The position numbers were made by a program, and so were the translations under genes. The notes under the pieces are model-generated. The model was not told the DNA's origin and made no database searches. It saw only the letters and a list, made by a program, of their open reading frames with translations. Of a DNA stretch of 64,000 bases, positions 50,649 to 59,383 are shown piece after piece; position 1 is the stretch's first letter, and the number at the start of each line of letters is the position of its first letter. The stretch spans positions 41,923 through 105,922 of the forward strand of contig NZ_BMIK01000017.1 of the NCBI RefSeq assembly GCF_014642075.1, given 5' to 3'. This DNA comes from Parapedobacter defluvii (GTDB taxonomy: Bacteria > Bacteroidota > Bacteroidia > Sphingobacteriales > Sphingobacteriaceae).

Positions 50649-53192
50649 ATGAGCATACGATTTCCGGATTTGGTAGGATTATTGGTCGCGATGGGACTCA
50701 CAGTCTTTTCATCTGCCTTTGCGCAGACAACTATCCGGGGCACGGTGACCGACGCGTCTACAGGCGAAGGTATTCCCGGTGTAAGTATACACATTACTCA
50801 TACATCACACGGAACGTCTACAGATAGTTTAGGACATTACCTGCTAACTTTCAACGGTTCAGCTACCCAAATGCAATTCAGTGCGCTTGGTTATAAAACC
50901 GTATCTAAGCAACTTCCCCAAGAAACCTCCCAGACCATCGACGTTGAGCTTGAGGAAGATAGCCAAGTACTGGACGAAGTAACCATCAGCGGCAAGGGGC
51001 GTTATCGCAACCGCGACAACCCTGCTGTGGCATTGATCCGGAAAGTCATCGAACATAAAAAAGTCAATCGGCTTTCGCGTTTCGATTATGCTTCATTCGA
51101 AGTGTACGAAAAAATCATGATGGCGATAAGCGACGTGCCTAGGTTTGTTACGAACAATGCACTCACACGTGGGTATCGGTTTGCATTTGAAAACCTGGAC
51201 ACCACACTGGTGCCGGGTCGTTCTTTGTTGCCTATTTACCTTGAGGAAAATCTATCCCACCGGTACCAACGGCTTCATCCAAAAGCCGAAAAAACCATTG
51301 TTACCGCCAATAAAAAAACTGAATTGGATAAACGGTATATTAATAACGAAAACATCGAGACCTATTTTAAATTTATCCATGGCGATGTGGACATTTACGA
51401 GAACAACGTTTTAATTCTGAATAAACCTTTTCTCAGCCCTACGGCTGATGCTGCACCCCTATTCTACAAATTTTTTATTACCGATACCTTATCCAACGCA
51501 GAAGGTCAATTCGTCGAATTAACATTTGTGCCCCGAAACAACGAAGACCGCCTGTTTTCGGGCAAATTACAGGTCACATTAGACGGCAACTATGGAATAC
51601 GCCGCGCAGACATTTGGATAGACCACCGGGCCAACCTCAATTGGGTAAATAATGTATCCGTTTCACTTCGCTTCCATCGGCATAGCAACGGTATTTACCT
51701 CCTTGCCCATTCCGATATGAAGATTAATTTCGGATTGGCTGAAAGCAAGCGCGGTGCTTTTGGACAGCGGACACTCGTTTATACCGACTACAATACGGAT
51801 ACGGTAATTCCTTCCAGCACATTTATGGGGCAACAGCTTATCAAATTGGCCGATGCCACGCAACAGACGGAAAACCACTGGGAGGCCGAACGCCCCCTGC
51901 AGCTCACGGAAGCGGAAGCCAGGACTTACACCAACCTTGATAGCTTGCAGCATAACAAGTCGTTCAGGCGTACATTGCGCTTAGGCTATCTTGTGGCCCA
52001 AAGCTACGTCAACGCTGGCCCCGTGGAGTTCGGCCCGCTGGAATACTCCTACAGTTTCAACGATCTGGAAGGTAGCCGTATCCGGTTAAGCGGTCGGACC
52101 ACCCGTCAATTTTCCGAGAAATTCTATGCAGAAGTCTATGCAGCTTATGGATTCCGTGACGACCGCATGAAATTTTTTACCGGGATAGCTCATACACTCA
52201 ATGGAAAGCGTATTGGGGAGTATCCAGCACACTACCTGCACGTTACCTACCAACAGGACGCCCGTGAACCGGGCCAATTACTGGGCTTCCGCAATGGCGA
52301 TAGCTTTTCGAGATCTTTCCGTAGTGGCGATCAGGACAAATGGTCCTATTATGATATATTCAAAATAAATCATGTTGTCGAGTTCGGCAATCACGTCATG
52401 TTGCAAACTTTTCTCACCACACAACGGCAGGCGCCGGCTGCGAAGTTGTTTTTCATAGCGGGTCAAACCGGCCGAGACACGCTGAAAGCATTGCAGACGT
52501 CTGAATTGGGTATCGATCTTCGCTGGGCACCCAACGAGGAGTTTTTCCAGCGAAACCTCGAACGCTCTCCCATTATTAACGAATACCCGGTATTCAATTT
52601 GAGGTATAATTTGGGATTAAAGGGCTTATTAGGTGGCGAATATTCCTATCATGCCTTGCGGTTGGATGTCTTTAAACGTGTTTTCCTCTCACAATTGGGT
52701 TTGGTGGATGTCAACTTTGGCACCGGTTATATTTTCGGCACGGTGCCTTTCCCCTTGTTGGATATACCCAATGCCAGCAAAACTTATATGCTTGCGCCTG
52801 ACTCGTATGCATTGCTGAATAACCTTGAATTCGTGAGCGATCAATACATTAAGTTGGCGTTCGAATACCGCCCCCATGGTTTCTTCTTCAATAAAATCCC
52901 GTTGATCAAAAAATTGAAGGTTCGTGAGGTAGCCGGATTCAAACTCCTGTATGGAGATGTAAGGCCCGAAAACAGACCGGAAAATAATTCAGATGTATTT
53001 CTGTTACCAAGAGACCAACAAGGTAATCCGACCACATTTACCCTTGAACGAAAACCCTATCTGGAAGCAAGTGCGGGCATCGAGAACATTCTCAATGTGC
53101 TTCGGGTAGAATATGTGAGAAGATTGTCGTATCTTAATCATCCCGACATTGACAAGGGCGGAATACGGTTTAGCGTAAAGGTAGATTTTTAG
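50649..53192 (+). CDS. DUF5686 outer-membrane protein with carboxypeptidase-regulatory-like domain
   Basis: 847 residues from ATG 50649 (MSIRFPDLVGLL), giving a signal peptide that ends VFSSAFAQ. A beta-sandwich TIRGTVTDASTGEGIPGVSI covers about residues 25-105. A long DUF5686-type region follows, with RYRNRDNPAVALIRKVIEHKKVNR and many amphipathic beta strands up to the terminal GGIRFSVKVDF. Aromatic final residue and strands suggest an outer-membrane barrel. Function unknown; proteins of this kind are conserved across Bacteroidota. It has no plug domain. Confidence 0.85.
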   Translation: MSIRFPDLVGLLVAMGLTVFSSAFAQTTIRGTVTDASTGEGIPGVSIHITHTSHGTSTDSLGHYLLTFNGSATQMQFSALGYKTVSKQLPQETSQTIDVELEEDSQVLDEVTISGKGRYRNRDNPAVALIRKVIEHKKVNRLSRFDYASFEVYEKIMMAISDVPRFVTNNALTRGYRFAFENLDTTLVPGRSLLPIYLEENLSHRYQRLHPKAEKTIVTANKKTELDKRYINNENIETYFKFIHGDVDIYENNVLILNKPFLSPTADAAPLFYKFFITDTLSNAEGQFVELTFVPRNNEDRLFSGKLQVTLDGNYGIRRADIWIDHRANLNWVNNVSVSLRFHRHSNGIYLLAHSDMKINFGLAESKRGAFGQRTLVYTDYNTDTVIPSSTFMGQQLIKLADATQQTENHWEAERPLQLTEAEARTYTNLDSLQHNKSFRRTLRLGYLVAQSYVNAGPVEFGPLEYSYSFNDLEGSRIRLSGRTTRQFSEKFYAEVYAAYGFRDDRMKFFTGIAHTLNGKRIGEYPAHYLHVTYQQDAREPGQLLGFRNGDSFSRSFRSGDQDKWSYYDIFKINHVVEFGNHVMLQTFLTTQRQAPAAKLFFIAGQTGRDTLKALQTSELGIDLRWAPNEEFFQRNLERSPIINEYPVFNLRYNLGLKGLLGGEYSYHALRLDVFKRVFLSQLGLVDVNFGTGYIFGTVPFPLLDIPNASKTYMLAPDSYALLNNLEFVSDQYIKLAFEYRPHGFFFNKIPLIKKLKVREVAGFKLLYGDVRPENRPENNSDVFLLPRDQQGNPTTFTLERKPYLEASAGIENILNVLRVEYVRRLSYLNHPDIDKGGIRFSVKVDF

Positions 53193-53211
53193 TCTGTAAA
53201 AAAAGAATACC

Positions 53212-53985
53212 ATGGCATATCAAAACTTATTAGTCCACAACAACGGTCACATACGCCATCTCGTGATCAATCGCGAAGAAAAATTGAACGCGCTGAATAA
53301 ACAGACACTGGCGGAATTACACGATGCCCTTACCGATGCGCTGGCAACCGAAACCATTCGGGGCATTGTGTTGACCGGTACGGGACAAAAGGCCTTTGTT
53401 GCCGGTGCGGACATTTCCGAATTTGCCAGTTTTGATGCGGAGCAGGGCCGTACACTGGCGGCTGAAGGGCAGTCCCGCGTATTTGATCTCATCCACCATG
53501 CCGGTAAACCGATTATCGCGGCCATCAACGGTTATGCATTAGGCGGGGGGCTTGAATTGGCATTAGCCTGTCACATGCGGGTAGCCGCCACCCATGCCAA
53601 ATTAGGCCTACCGGAAGTGTCTCTGGGGCTGATACCGGGATATGGCGGTACACAGCGGCTAACGCAGCTGGCCGGCAGAGGAAGAGCGTTGGAGATGATT
53701 CTTACAGGTGATATGATATCTGCCAACGAAGCCCTTGGGTATGGTATCGTAAATTACGTTGTGGAGCCAGCTGATTTGCTTACAAAAACGGAAGACATCC
53801 TGCAGCGGATTGCGTCCCGTTCGGGTAGCGCTGTGTCAGCAGCCATTGAAGCGGTCAACGCCAGCTTCGGAACAACTAAGCCCGGATTTGAAACGGAAAT
53901 CAATCTGTTCGGCCAGTGTTTCCAAACCCCGGATTTTAAGGAAGGGGTAGGCGCATTTTTGGAAAAACGAAAACCAAATTTTTGA
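53212..53985 (+). CDS. Enoyl-CoA hydratase (crotonase family)
   Basis: 257 residues. Oxyanion-hole loop AFVAGADISEFASF; catalytic Glu pair in NGYALGGGLELALACHMRVA and LPEVSLGLIPGYGGTQRL, both conserved as in active hydratases. It hydrates trans-2-enoyl-CoA in fatty-acid oxidation or crotonyl-CoA metabolism. Complete and of normal length; it overlaps no gene and ends 2 bases before the next start. Confidence 0.93.
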   Translation: MAYQNLLVHNNGHIRHLVINREEKLNALNKQTLAELHDALTDALATETIRGIVLTGTGQKAFVAGADISEFASFDAEQGRTLAAEGQSRVFDLIHHAGKPIIAAINGYALGGGLELALACHMRVAATHAKLGLPEVSLGLIPGYGGTQRLTQLAGRGRALEMILTGDMISANEALGYGIVNYVVEPADLLTKTEDILQRIASRSGSAVSAAIEAVNASFGTTKPGFETEINLFGQCFQTPDFKEGVGAFLEKRKPNF

Positions 53986-53987
53986 TT

Positions 53988-55055
53988 ATGTCCTTCTCTG
54001 TATTCACCCAAAAAGAGCGTAATATCATCACCCTTGTGCTGTTGCTGTTATTGGGTGCCGTGATTGCCTACGCCGTCAGGGGTATCATCGGGGCACTGTT
54101 AGGCACCATGGTCATGTATACCATATTCCGCCCCCTGAACATCTGGCTGGTGGAACGTCTCAGATGGCGCAGGCCTTTGGCCGCGGTTATCATCATCGTT
54201 ATTTCGTTTCTGATCATTGTGTTGCCATTTCTCGGGATAGGAACCATGTTAACCAACAAAATCGTGGAACTGGTGAAAAACCCCGAATGGATAAAAAATA
54301 CGGTCAACACCATCAATGAATATGCGGGCGACAAGCTAGGCAAACCGGATTTGCTGCGGGAGCAGCTTGAGAAAAGCGCCTCCTACCTCGGTGGCCTCCT
54401 TACTTCGCTGCTCAGTGGGGCGGCAGGCCTCTTTCTGGATATTACGGTCATGTATTTCCTCCTGTACTTCATGTTCGTAAACTTCCGGGGGTTCGAACGC
54501 GGACTGCTCCGTTACTCGCCTTTCCGCATCGAAAATGCAATCAGGTTTGGCCTTGAACTGCGTAACATCACGTATTCCAACGTCATCGGGCAAACCTTCA
54601 TCGCCTTGGTTCAAGGAGGTGCGTTGGCATTGGGGTTTTGGATTTTCGGGTTCAATGACGCGTTATTTTGGGGGGTGATTTGTGCCATACTGGCCTTTGT
54701 CCCGCTCTTAGGACCTCCGCTTATTTTTGTACCTACAGCGATTTATGCATTTACACAGGGCCAAAACTTTGCCGCTATCGGTTTACTGGTATACGGCTTT
54801 GTTGTGGTCATCAACATCGATAATGTGCTGCGGCTTATCATCGCTAAAAAAGTGGGCGACATCCATCCGATCATCACGGTAGTAGGCGTCATCATCGGCA
54901 TTCCCTTATTTGGCGTAATGGGGTTGGTGTATGGGCCCCTATTGCTTTCCTACTTCCTCATTACCGTGCGTATTTACGAGGCCAATAAAAAACAACGGAC
55001 GTTGGATGACGAGGCCATCGTACCTACCCAACGGCCACCTACGGAAAACAGCTAA
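53988..55055 (+). CDS. AI-2E family transporter (PerM/TqsA-like)
   Basis: 355 residues from ATG 53988 (MSFSVFTQKERN). Seven or eight hydrophobic helices, including IITLVLLLLLGAVIAYAVRGIIG, AAVIIIVISFLIIVLPFLGIG, GAAGLFLDITVMYFLLYFMFVNF and FWGVICAILAFVPLLGPPLIFVPTAIYAF, which carries the family P-GP motif. The tail is charged. Family roles vary (AI-2 export, Na+/H+ antiport), so substrate is open. Confidence 0.92.
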   Translation: MSFSVFTQKERNIITLVLLLLLGAVIAYAVRGIIGALLGTMVMYTIFRPLNIWLVERLRWRRPLAAVIIIVISFLIIVLPFLGIGTMLTNKIVELVKNPEWIKNTVNTINEYAGDKLGKPDLLREQLEKSASYLGGLLTSLLSGAAGLFLDITVMYFLLYFMFVNFRGFERGLLRYSPFRIENAIRFGLELRNITYSNVIGQTFIALVQGGALALGFWIFGFNDALFWGVICAILAFVPLLGPPLIFVPTAIYAFTQGQNFAAIGLLVYGFVVVINIDNVLRLIIAKKVGDIHPIITVVGVIIGIPLFGVMGLVYGPLLLSYFLITVRIYEANKKQRTLDDEAIVPTQRPPTENS

Positions 55056-55102
55056 CCTAAATTACCTGAAAAAAGGGATTTCACAAGTGGACCCTCAACC
55101 GT

Positions 55103-55110
55103 TATCTTTG
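55103..55110 (+). promoter_or_regulatory. -7 box TATCTTTG upstream of the lipoprotein gene
   Basis: TATCTTTG fits TAnnTTTG; the start codon at 55178 is 67 bases downstream. The -33 box is not clear. Confidence 0.45.
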
Positions 55111-55177
55111 CAGCGAGTCATATAAAACGGATACGCACCTATGCAAAAAATTTGTAACGGACCATTTGCTGATTGAC

Positions 55178-55846
55178 ATGAAGATGCGATTAATCCTATG
55201 TACCCCTTTTCTACTGCTATTTGTCTCCTGCTTCCAGCTTATTGAAGATGTGACGGTCAAGCAGGATGGTTCCGGCACAGCAGTATTCACGGCTAACTTA
55301 AGCCAAAGCAGATCCAAGCTCGCATCCATCATGCTGCTCGATAGTGTCAACGGATACAAAGTGCCGTCCAAGACGGATATCCAGAACCACTTGGCCGAAA
55401 TAGCTACGGAATTGAAAAAGATACCCGGTATATCCAATGTATCACACAGTGCTGATTTCGACAAGTTCATCGCTACCATCCGGTTTTCATTCAACAAGGT
55501 AGAAGATTTGAATACCATCGCGAATAAACTGTTCACTGAAATGAAAATCACGTCCTCCAATCAATCTTCCTATGCTTACAATAAAGGCGGCCGGACATTT
55601 AGCCGGACATACGTATATGAACCCAAGGCCAAGGCTGAATTTGAAAAACTAAAAGATGCCGATAAGGAAGTATTCAATTCCGCTACTTACACCAGTATTT
55701 ACCGATTTGACCAACCTGTCCTTTCACAAAGCAATGCATCGGCCAAATTGGCTGCTTCCAAGAAGGCGGTGATGATGCAAAGCCCGATACTTGATCTGAT
55801 CACCGGAAAAAGAAACATGACAAACCAAATTAAATTAGCAAATTAA
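55178..55846 (+). CDS. Hypothetical lipoprotein, 222 residues
   Basis: From ATG 55178 (MKMRLILCTPFLLLFVSC), SPII lipobox LLFVSC. The mature part starts with EDVTVKQDGSGTAVFTANLSQSRSKL, a beta-strand pattern also seen in LppM-like lipoproteins, followed by helices (DIQNHLAEIATELKKIPGI). No catalytic motif. It is co-transcribed with the 659-residue gene, 3 bases downstream. Function unknown. Confidence 0.78.
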   Translation: MKMRLILCTPFLLLFVSCFQLIEDVTVKQDGSGTAVFTANLSQSRSKLASIMLLDSVNGYKVPSKTDIQNHLAEIATELKKIPGISNVSHSADFDKFIATIRFSFNKVEDLNTIANKLFTEMKITSSNQSSYAYNKGGRTFSRTYVYEPKAKAEFEKLKDADKEVFNSATYTSIYRFDQPVLSQSNASAKLAASKKAVMMQSPILDLITGKRNMTNQIKLAN

Positions 55847-55849
55847 TCC

Positions 55850-57829
55850 ATGAATAGATTCCTCTTAATTACACTCGCTTTACTGATAACATCAACACTC
55901 CGGGCTCAAGATCTTGCCAGTAAAATACCGCACGATGCCTTTGCCGTGGTAAACATCCAAACGGGACAGTTTTTTAAGCTCATCCATGTAAAAGATTTTG
56001 ACCGCTCAGCGATCGGGAAAGCATTGGTAGACCTGGGACAGAAGACCGGTGCATCCGACATTACCAGTGTAACCGACTATGGATTCGATTTAAACAGCAC
56101 AAGCTACTTTTGGACGTCCAAAACAGATAGCATCACCTATTTCACCGTTTTGATTCCCCTATCGGATGTAAGCGCTTTTGAACAGATTTTCGCCGCCGAA
56201 GAAGAAATTATACGGCAAGGACCCGTACAACAGTTCACCAAAACATTGGACGATGAGCAGGTTACATTTGCCTGGGACAACCGAATGCTATGCATTGCAA
56301 GTGGCTCCCCGGTAAGCAGTTATTTCGAAAACCAGGAAGTGGCCGATCGTTATGGCATTACCTACTACGATTATGGAAATTATTACGACGACCCCGATAC
56401 TACATCAGCAGCTATCGACTCAGCTAACACATGGGGATACATCGATGACTTTGACATCGCTCCGCCCGTCGTGGAAATAGAGGCAGCTCCTACAGAAGCC
56501 ACAGTTGAAGCCGCGGAAGAAGCTGTAGACTCGTTAGCGGATATCGTTTATGAAGATGAGCCGGTCGAAATTGACTCCACTACCGATTGGTGGGCGGATA
56601 CTGCGAATTATGCAGTGGAAGCGGCTTCACCGTATGAAGACTATTATACCAAAAATATCCGGATAAAAGATTCGTTGGCCGGGATATGGGCACGCGAATA
56701 CACCGAATCCGTTTTTAACCATTCCCTTGATAACAGTATCCTCAATAACCGGTCTTATCTCCGCAGTGTCAAGAAGGACGCGTTGATAACCGGCTGGCTT
56801 TCTAACCTGGAAGCAATTTACAGTACACTGCTGCCTGACTTATTCGGCATGCGGGGAGACGGCAAATTATTCAGCTATTATGGCAGTGTATATGCTGGGC
56901 TTTATGCCGACGGTGAAGGGTTTAAGCTAGGCACAGAAATGGAAGTGTCAGACGAACTAGCCCGCAGTTTCAAACGCATATACCGACCCAAACTCAATCG
57001 CAAGTTCCTGAAATATGTAGATAGCGACAGAGCTGTGGGCTTTGTAGGTTTGGCAATGGACAGCAAAGCGTATCTCGAAGAGCTGCCCAAACTCATGAAT
57101 GACACCTACGGGAAAATATTTGCCCAATATGAAAATGAAATCTCATTGGGAGCCGAAATCGTTTCGCTACTCTTAGACGAAGAGGCAATTGCCAGCGTAG
57201 CCAAGGGAGATGGTTTATTCGTGTTAAACGGTATTGCCGAGAAAGAGGTGACATACACTGACTACGAATACGACGAAGATTATAACTATAAGGAGATCGA
57301 AAAGACCAAAATGGAAACCATTCCTGACTTTTTAGTTATGTTTTCATCGGATAATGTCAATTTATACAACCGCCTGGTCAGCTACTTTCAATACAAGATG
57401 TTGCTTAGCGATGATGACGGTATCTTCCACATAGAACAATCGGAACTGCCTTTCGACCTGTATTTATACCGCAGGGATAATATCGTGTTTCTGGGAACTT
57501 CAAAACTAGAAATGGAGGGCGTACGGGATAACCGCATGCAGGGATCCATCAGCAAGGCTCACAGGGCATTGCTAACCAAAAATCGATTTGCAGGCCTGAT
57601 GAGTGCCAAGAAATTGTCCGAAGAGATTCCGCAAGAACAGCTGCGTTCGCTCGACAATTACATTGCCTTCCATAAGCTATTCGGCAACCTCGGCGATTTT
57701 TATTTCCGTTCCAATGGCATTAAAGGCAATACCGTTTCAGGAGAGTTTGTGGCACAGACACCGGAAGGATATGACAACGCTGTCCAATACCTGTTCGCTT
57801 TAATCGACTACGCTGCACAGCAACAATAG
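55850..57829 (+). CDS. Hypothetical secreted protein, DUF4836-like, 659 residues
   Basis: Signal peptide (1-19). The start ASKIPHDAFAVVNIQTGQFF and later EAIYSTLLPDLFGMRGDGKLFSYYGSVYAGL, with repeated alpha/beta segments, resemble DUF4836-type Bacteroidota proteins, though the assignment is weak. Residues of about 205-255 form an acidic, Ala/Glu/Asp-rich low-complexity insert (EAAPTEATVEAAEEAVDSLA). It follows the lipoprotein gene at 3 bases, so the two probably act together at the envelope. Function unknown. Confidence 0.72.
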   Translation: MNRFLLITLALLITSTLRAQDLASKIPHDAFAVVNIQTGQFFKLIHVKDFDRSAIGKALVDLGQKTGASDITSVTDYGFDLNSTSYFWTSKTDSITYFTVLIPLSDVSAFEQIFAAEEEIIRQGPVQQFTKTLDDEQVTFAWDNRMLCIASGSPVSSYFENQEVADRYGITYYDYGNYYDDPDTTSAAIDSANTWGYIDDFDIAPPVVEIEAAPTEATVEAAEEAVDSLADIVYEDEPVEIDSTTDWWADTANYAVEAASPYEDYYTKNIRIKDSLAGIWAREYTESVFNHSLDNSILNNRSYLRSVKKDALITGWLSNLEAIYSTLLPDLFGMRGDGKLFSYYGSVYAGLYADGEGFKLGTEMEVSDELARSFKRIYRPKLNRKFLKYVDSDRAVGFVGLAMDSKAYLEELPKLMNDTYGKIFAQYENEISLGAEIVSLLLDEEAIASVAKGDGLFVLNGIAEKEVTYTDYEYDEDYNYKEIEKTKMETIPDFLVMFSSDNVNLYNRLVSYFQYKMLLSDDDGIFHIEQSELPFDLYLYRRDNIVFLGTSKLEMEGVRDNRMQGSISKAHRALLTKNRFAGLMSAKKLSEEIPQEQLRSLDNYIAFHKLFGNLGDFYFRSNGIKGNTVSGEFVAQTPEGYDNAVQYLFALIDYAAQQQ

Positions 57830-57881
57830 CTGTCTCCACCGGATACGCTTGTTTTTGTTTCGCGAATACGAACATTTTATC

Positions 57882-57889
57882 TAAGTTTG
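57882..57889 (+). promoter_or_regulatory. -7 box TAAGTTTG directly before glyS
   Basis: TAAGTTTG ends 7 bases before the ATG at 57897; transcription would start within a few bases of the start codon. The -33 element is not clear. Confidence 0.45.
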
Positions 57890-57896
57890 CCGTCTT

Positions 57897-59363
57897 ATGA
57901 GCAAGCAAACAGACGATTTCTTTAAAAATGTAGTTTCACACGCCAAGGAATATGGCTTTGTTTTTCCTTCGAGCGAGATATACGATGGTTTGAGCGCGGT
58001 ATACGACTATGGCCAGTTGGGAGCCGAACTCAAAAACAACCTCAAAACCTATTGGTGGAAGGCCATGGTTCAGCTCCACGAAAACATTGTGGGCATCGAT
58101 GCAGCAATTTTCATGCATCCCACCACCTGGAAAGCCTCCGGCCACGTGGATGGCTTCAACGATCCGATGATAGACAACAAGGATTCGAAAAAGCGTTACC
58201 GGGCTGATCAACTCATCGAAGATAAGATTGCACGTTACGAGGCAGAGGGAAAAACCGGAGAAGCCCAGCAATTGCAAGCCGATCTCGACGCCGCGCTCAA
58301 TGCCGACGACCTTCCTAGGCTCAAAGCACTCATTGAAGCGCATGACATCGTTTGTCCCATTTCCGGCACAAAAAACTGGACCGATGTGCGGCAGTTTAAT
58401 TTGATGTTTTCCACACAGATGGGTGCCTCGGCTGAGGATGCCGAGACGGTATACCTGCGACCTGAAACGGCGCAGGGCATTTTTGTCAATTTTCTGAACG
58501 TGCAAAAAAGCGGGCGGATGAAAATCCCTTTTGGGATAGCTCAGATCGGAAAAGCATTCCGCAATGAGGTCATTGCCCGCCAATTCATCATGCGTATGCG
58601 TGAGTTCGAGCAAATGGAGCTGCAATTCTTCGTACGCCCCGGTACCGAACTCGAATGGTACAACAAATGGAAAGAAACCCGTTTGAAATGGCACTTGGCT
58701 ATTGGCGGCGATCCGGAAAAATACCGCTACCACGACCACGTTAAACTGGCACATTATGCGAACGCAGCGGTAGACATCGAATACGATTTCCCTTTTGGCT
58801 TCAAAGAAGTGGAAGGTATCCATTCCCGCACCGACTTTGATCTTAGCCAGCATCAAAAATTCTCGGGCAAAAAGATTCAATACTTCGACCCTGAAATCAA
58901 CCAGAATTACATTCCCTATGTCGTTGAAACATCAATCGGTGTAGACCGGCTTTTCCTGTGCGTACTATGCAATGCGTTTGAAGAGCAAGATCTTAGTACG
59001 GAAGATAAGCAGGACTCCCGGTCTGTGCTGCATTTTCATCCTACGTTAGCACCGGTAAAAGCGGCAGTCCTGCCACTTACTAAGAAGGATGGCCTTCCTG
59101 AAAAAGCGAGAGAGATTCTCAATCGGCTCAAAATGGACTACAATGTCCAATACGACGAAAAGGACTCCATTGGAAAGCGGTACCGTCGTCAAGATGCGAT
59201 CGGCACCCCATTTTGTATTACGGTTGACTACCAGTCACTGGAAGATGACACCGTAACACTTCGCCACCGGGACAGCATGGAGCAGGAGCGGGTCGCTATC
59301 GCAGATTTGGAAAAAATCGTTGCTGATTTAGTAAGCTGGAAAAATCTCCTAGGCGGATTATAG
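57897..59363 (+). CDS. glyS: Glycine--tRNA ligase (alpha2 type)
   Basis: 488 residues, class II synthetase of the eukaryal/alpha2 type. Motifs: YGFVFPSSEIYDGL near the N-terminus, motif 2 region VYLRPETAQGIFVNF with FGIAQIGKAFRNEV, MREFEQMELQFFVRP, and motif 3 ETSIGVDRLFLCVLCNAFEEQ. The C-terminal anticodon-binding domain begins PVKAAVLPLTKKDGL. It is complete and charges tRNA-Gly. It converges with the fucosidase gene over a shared terminator. Confidence 0.97.
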   Translation: MSKQTDDFFKNVVSHAKEYGFVFPSSEIYDGLSAVYDYGQLGAELKNNLKTYWWKAMVQLHENIVGIDAAIFMHPTTWKASGHVDGFNDPMIDNKDSKKRYRADQLIEDKIARYEAEGKTGEAQQLQADLDAALNADDLPRLKALIEAHDIVCPISGTKNWTDVRQFNLMFSTQMGASAEDAETVYLRPETAQGIFVNFLNVQKSGRMKIPFGIAQIGKAFRNEVIARQFIMRMREFEQMELQFFVRPGTELEWYNKWKETRLKWHLAIGGDPEKYRYHDHVKLAHYANAAVDIEYDFPFGFKEVEGIHSRTDFDLSQHQKFSGKKIQYFDPEINQNYIPYVVETSIGVDRLFLCVLCNAFEEQDLSTEDKQDSRSVLHFHPTLAPVKAAVLPLTKKDGLPEKAREILNRLKMDYNVQYDEKDSIGKRYRRQDAIGTPFCITVDYQSLEDDTVTLRHRDSMEQERVAIADLEKIVADLVSWKNLLGGL

Positions 59364-59380
59364 TTGCCTAAGAGATTTTT
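59340..59380. terminator. Bidirectional terminator between glyS and the fucosidase gene
   Basis: AAAAATCTC-C-TAGGC (59340-59354) pairs with GCCTA-A-GAGATTTTT (59366-59380), with one internal mismatch and an 11-base loop. A-tract and T-tract on the two sides allow termination in both directions. The left arm overlaps the last glyS codons. Confidence 0.8.
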
Positions 59381-59383
59381 CAA

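Noticed and set aside
57936..58880. Minus-strand open frame of 314 codons inside glyS
   Set aside because: Antisense shadow of a highly conserved synthetase; no start context and no protein-like motifs.
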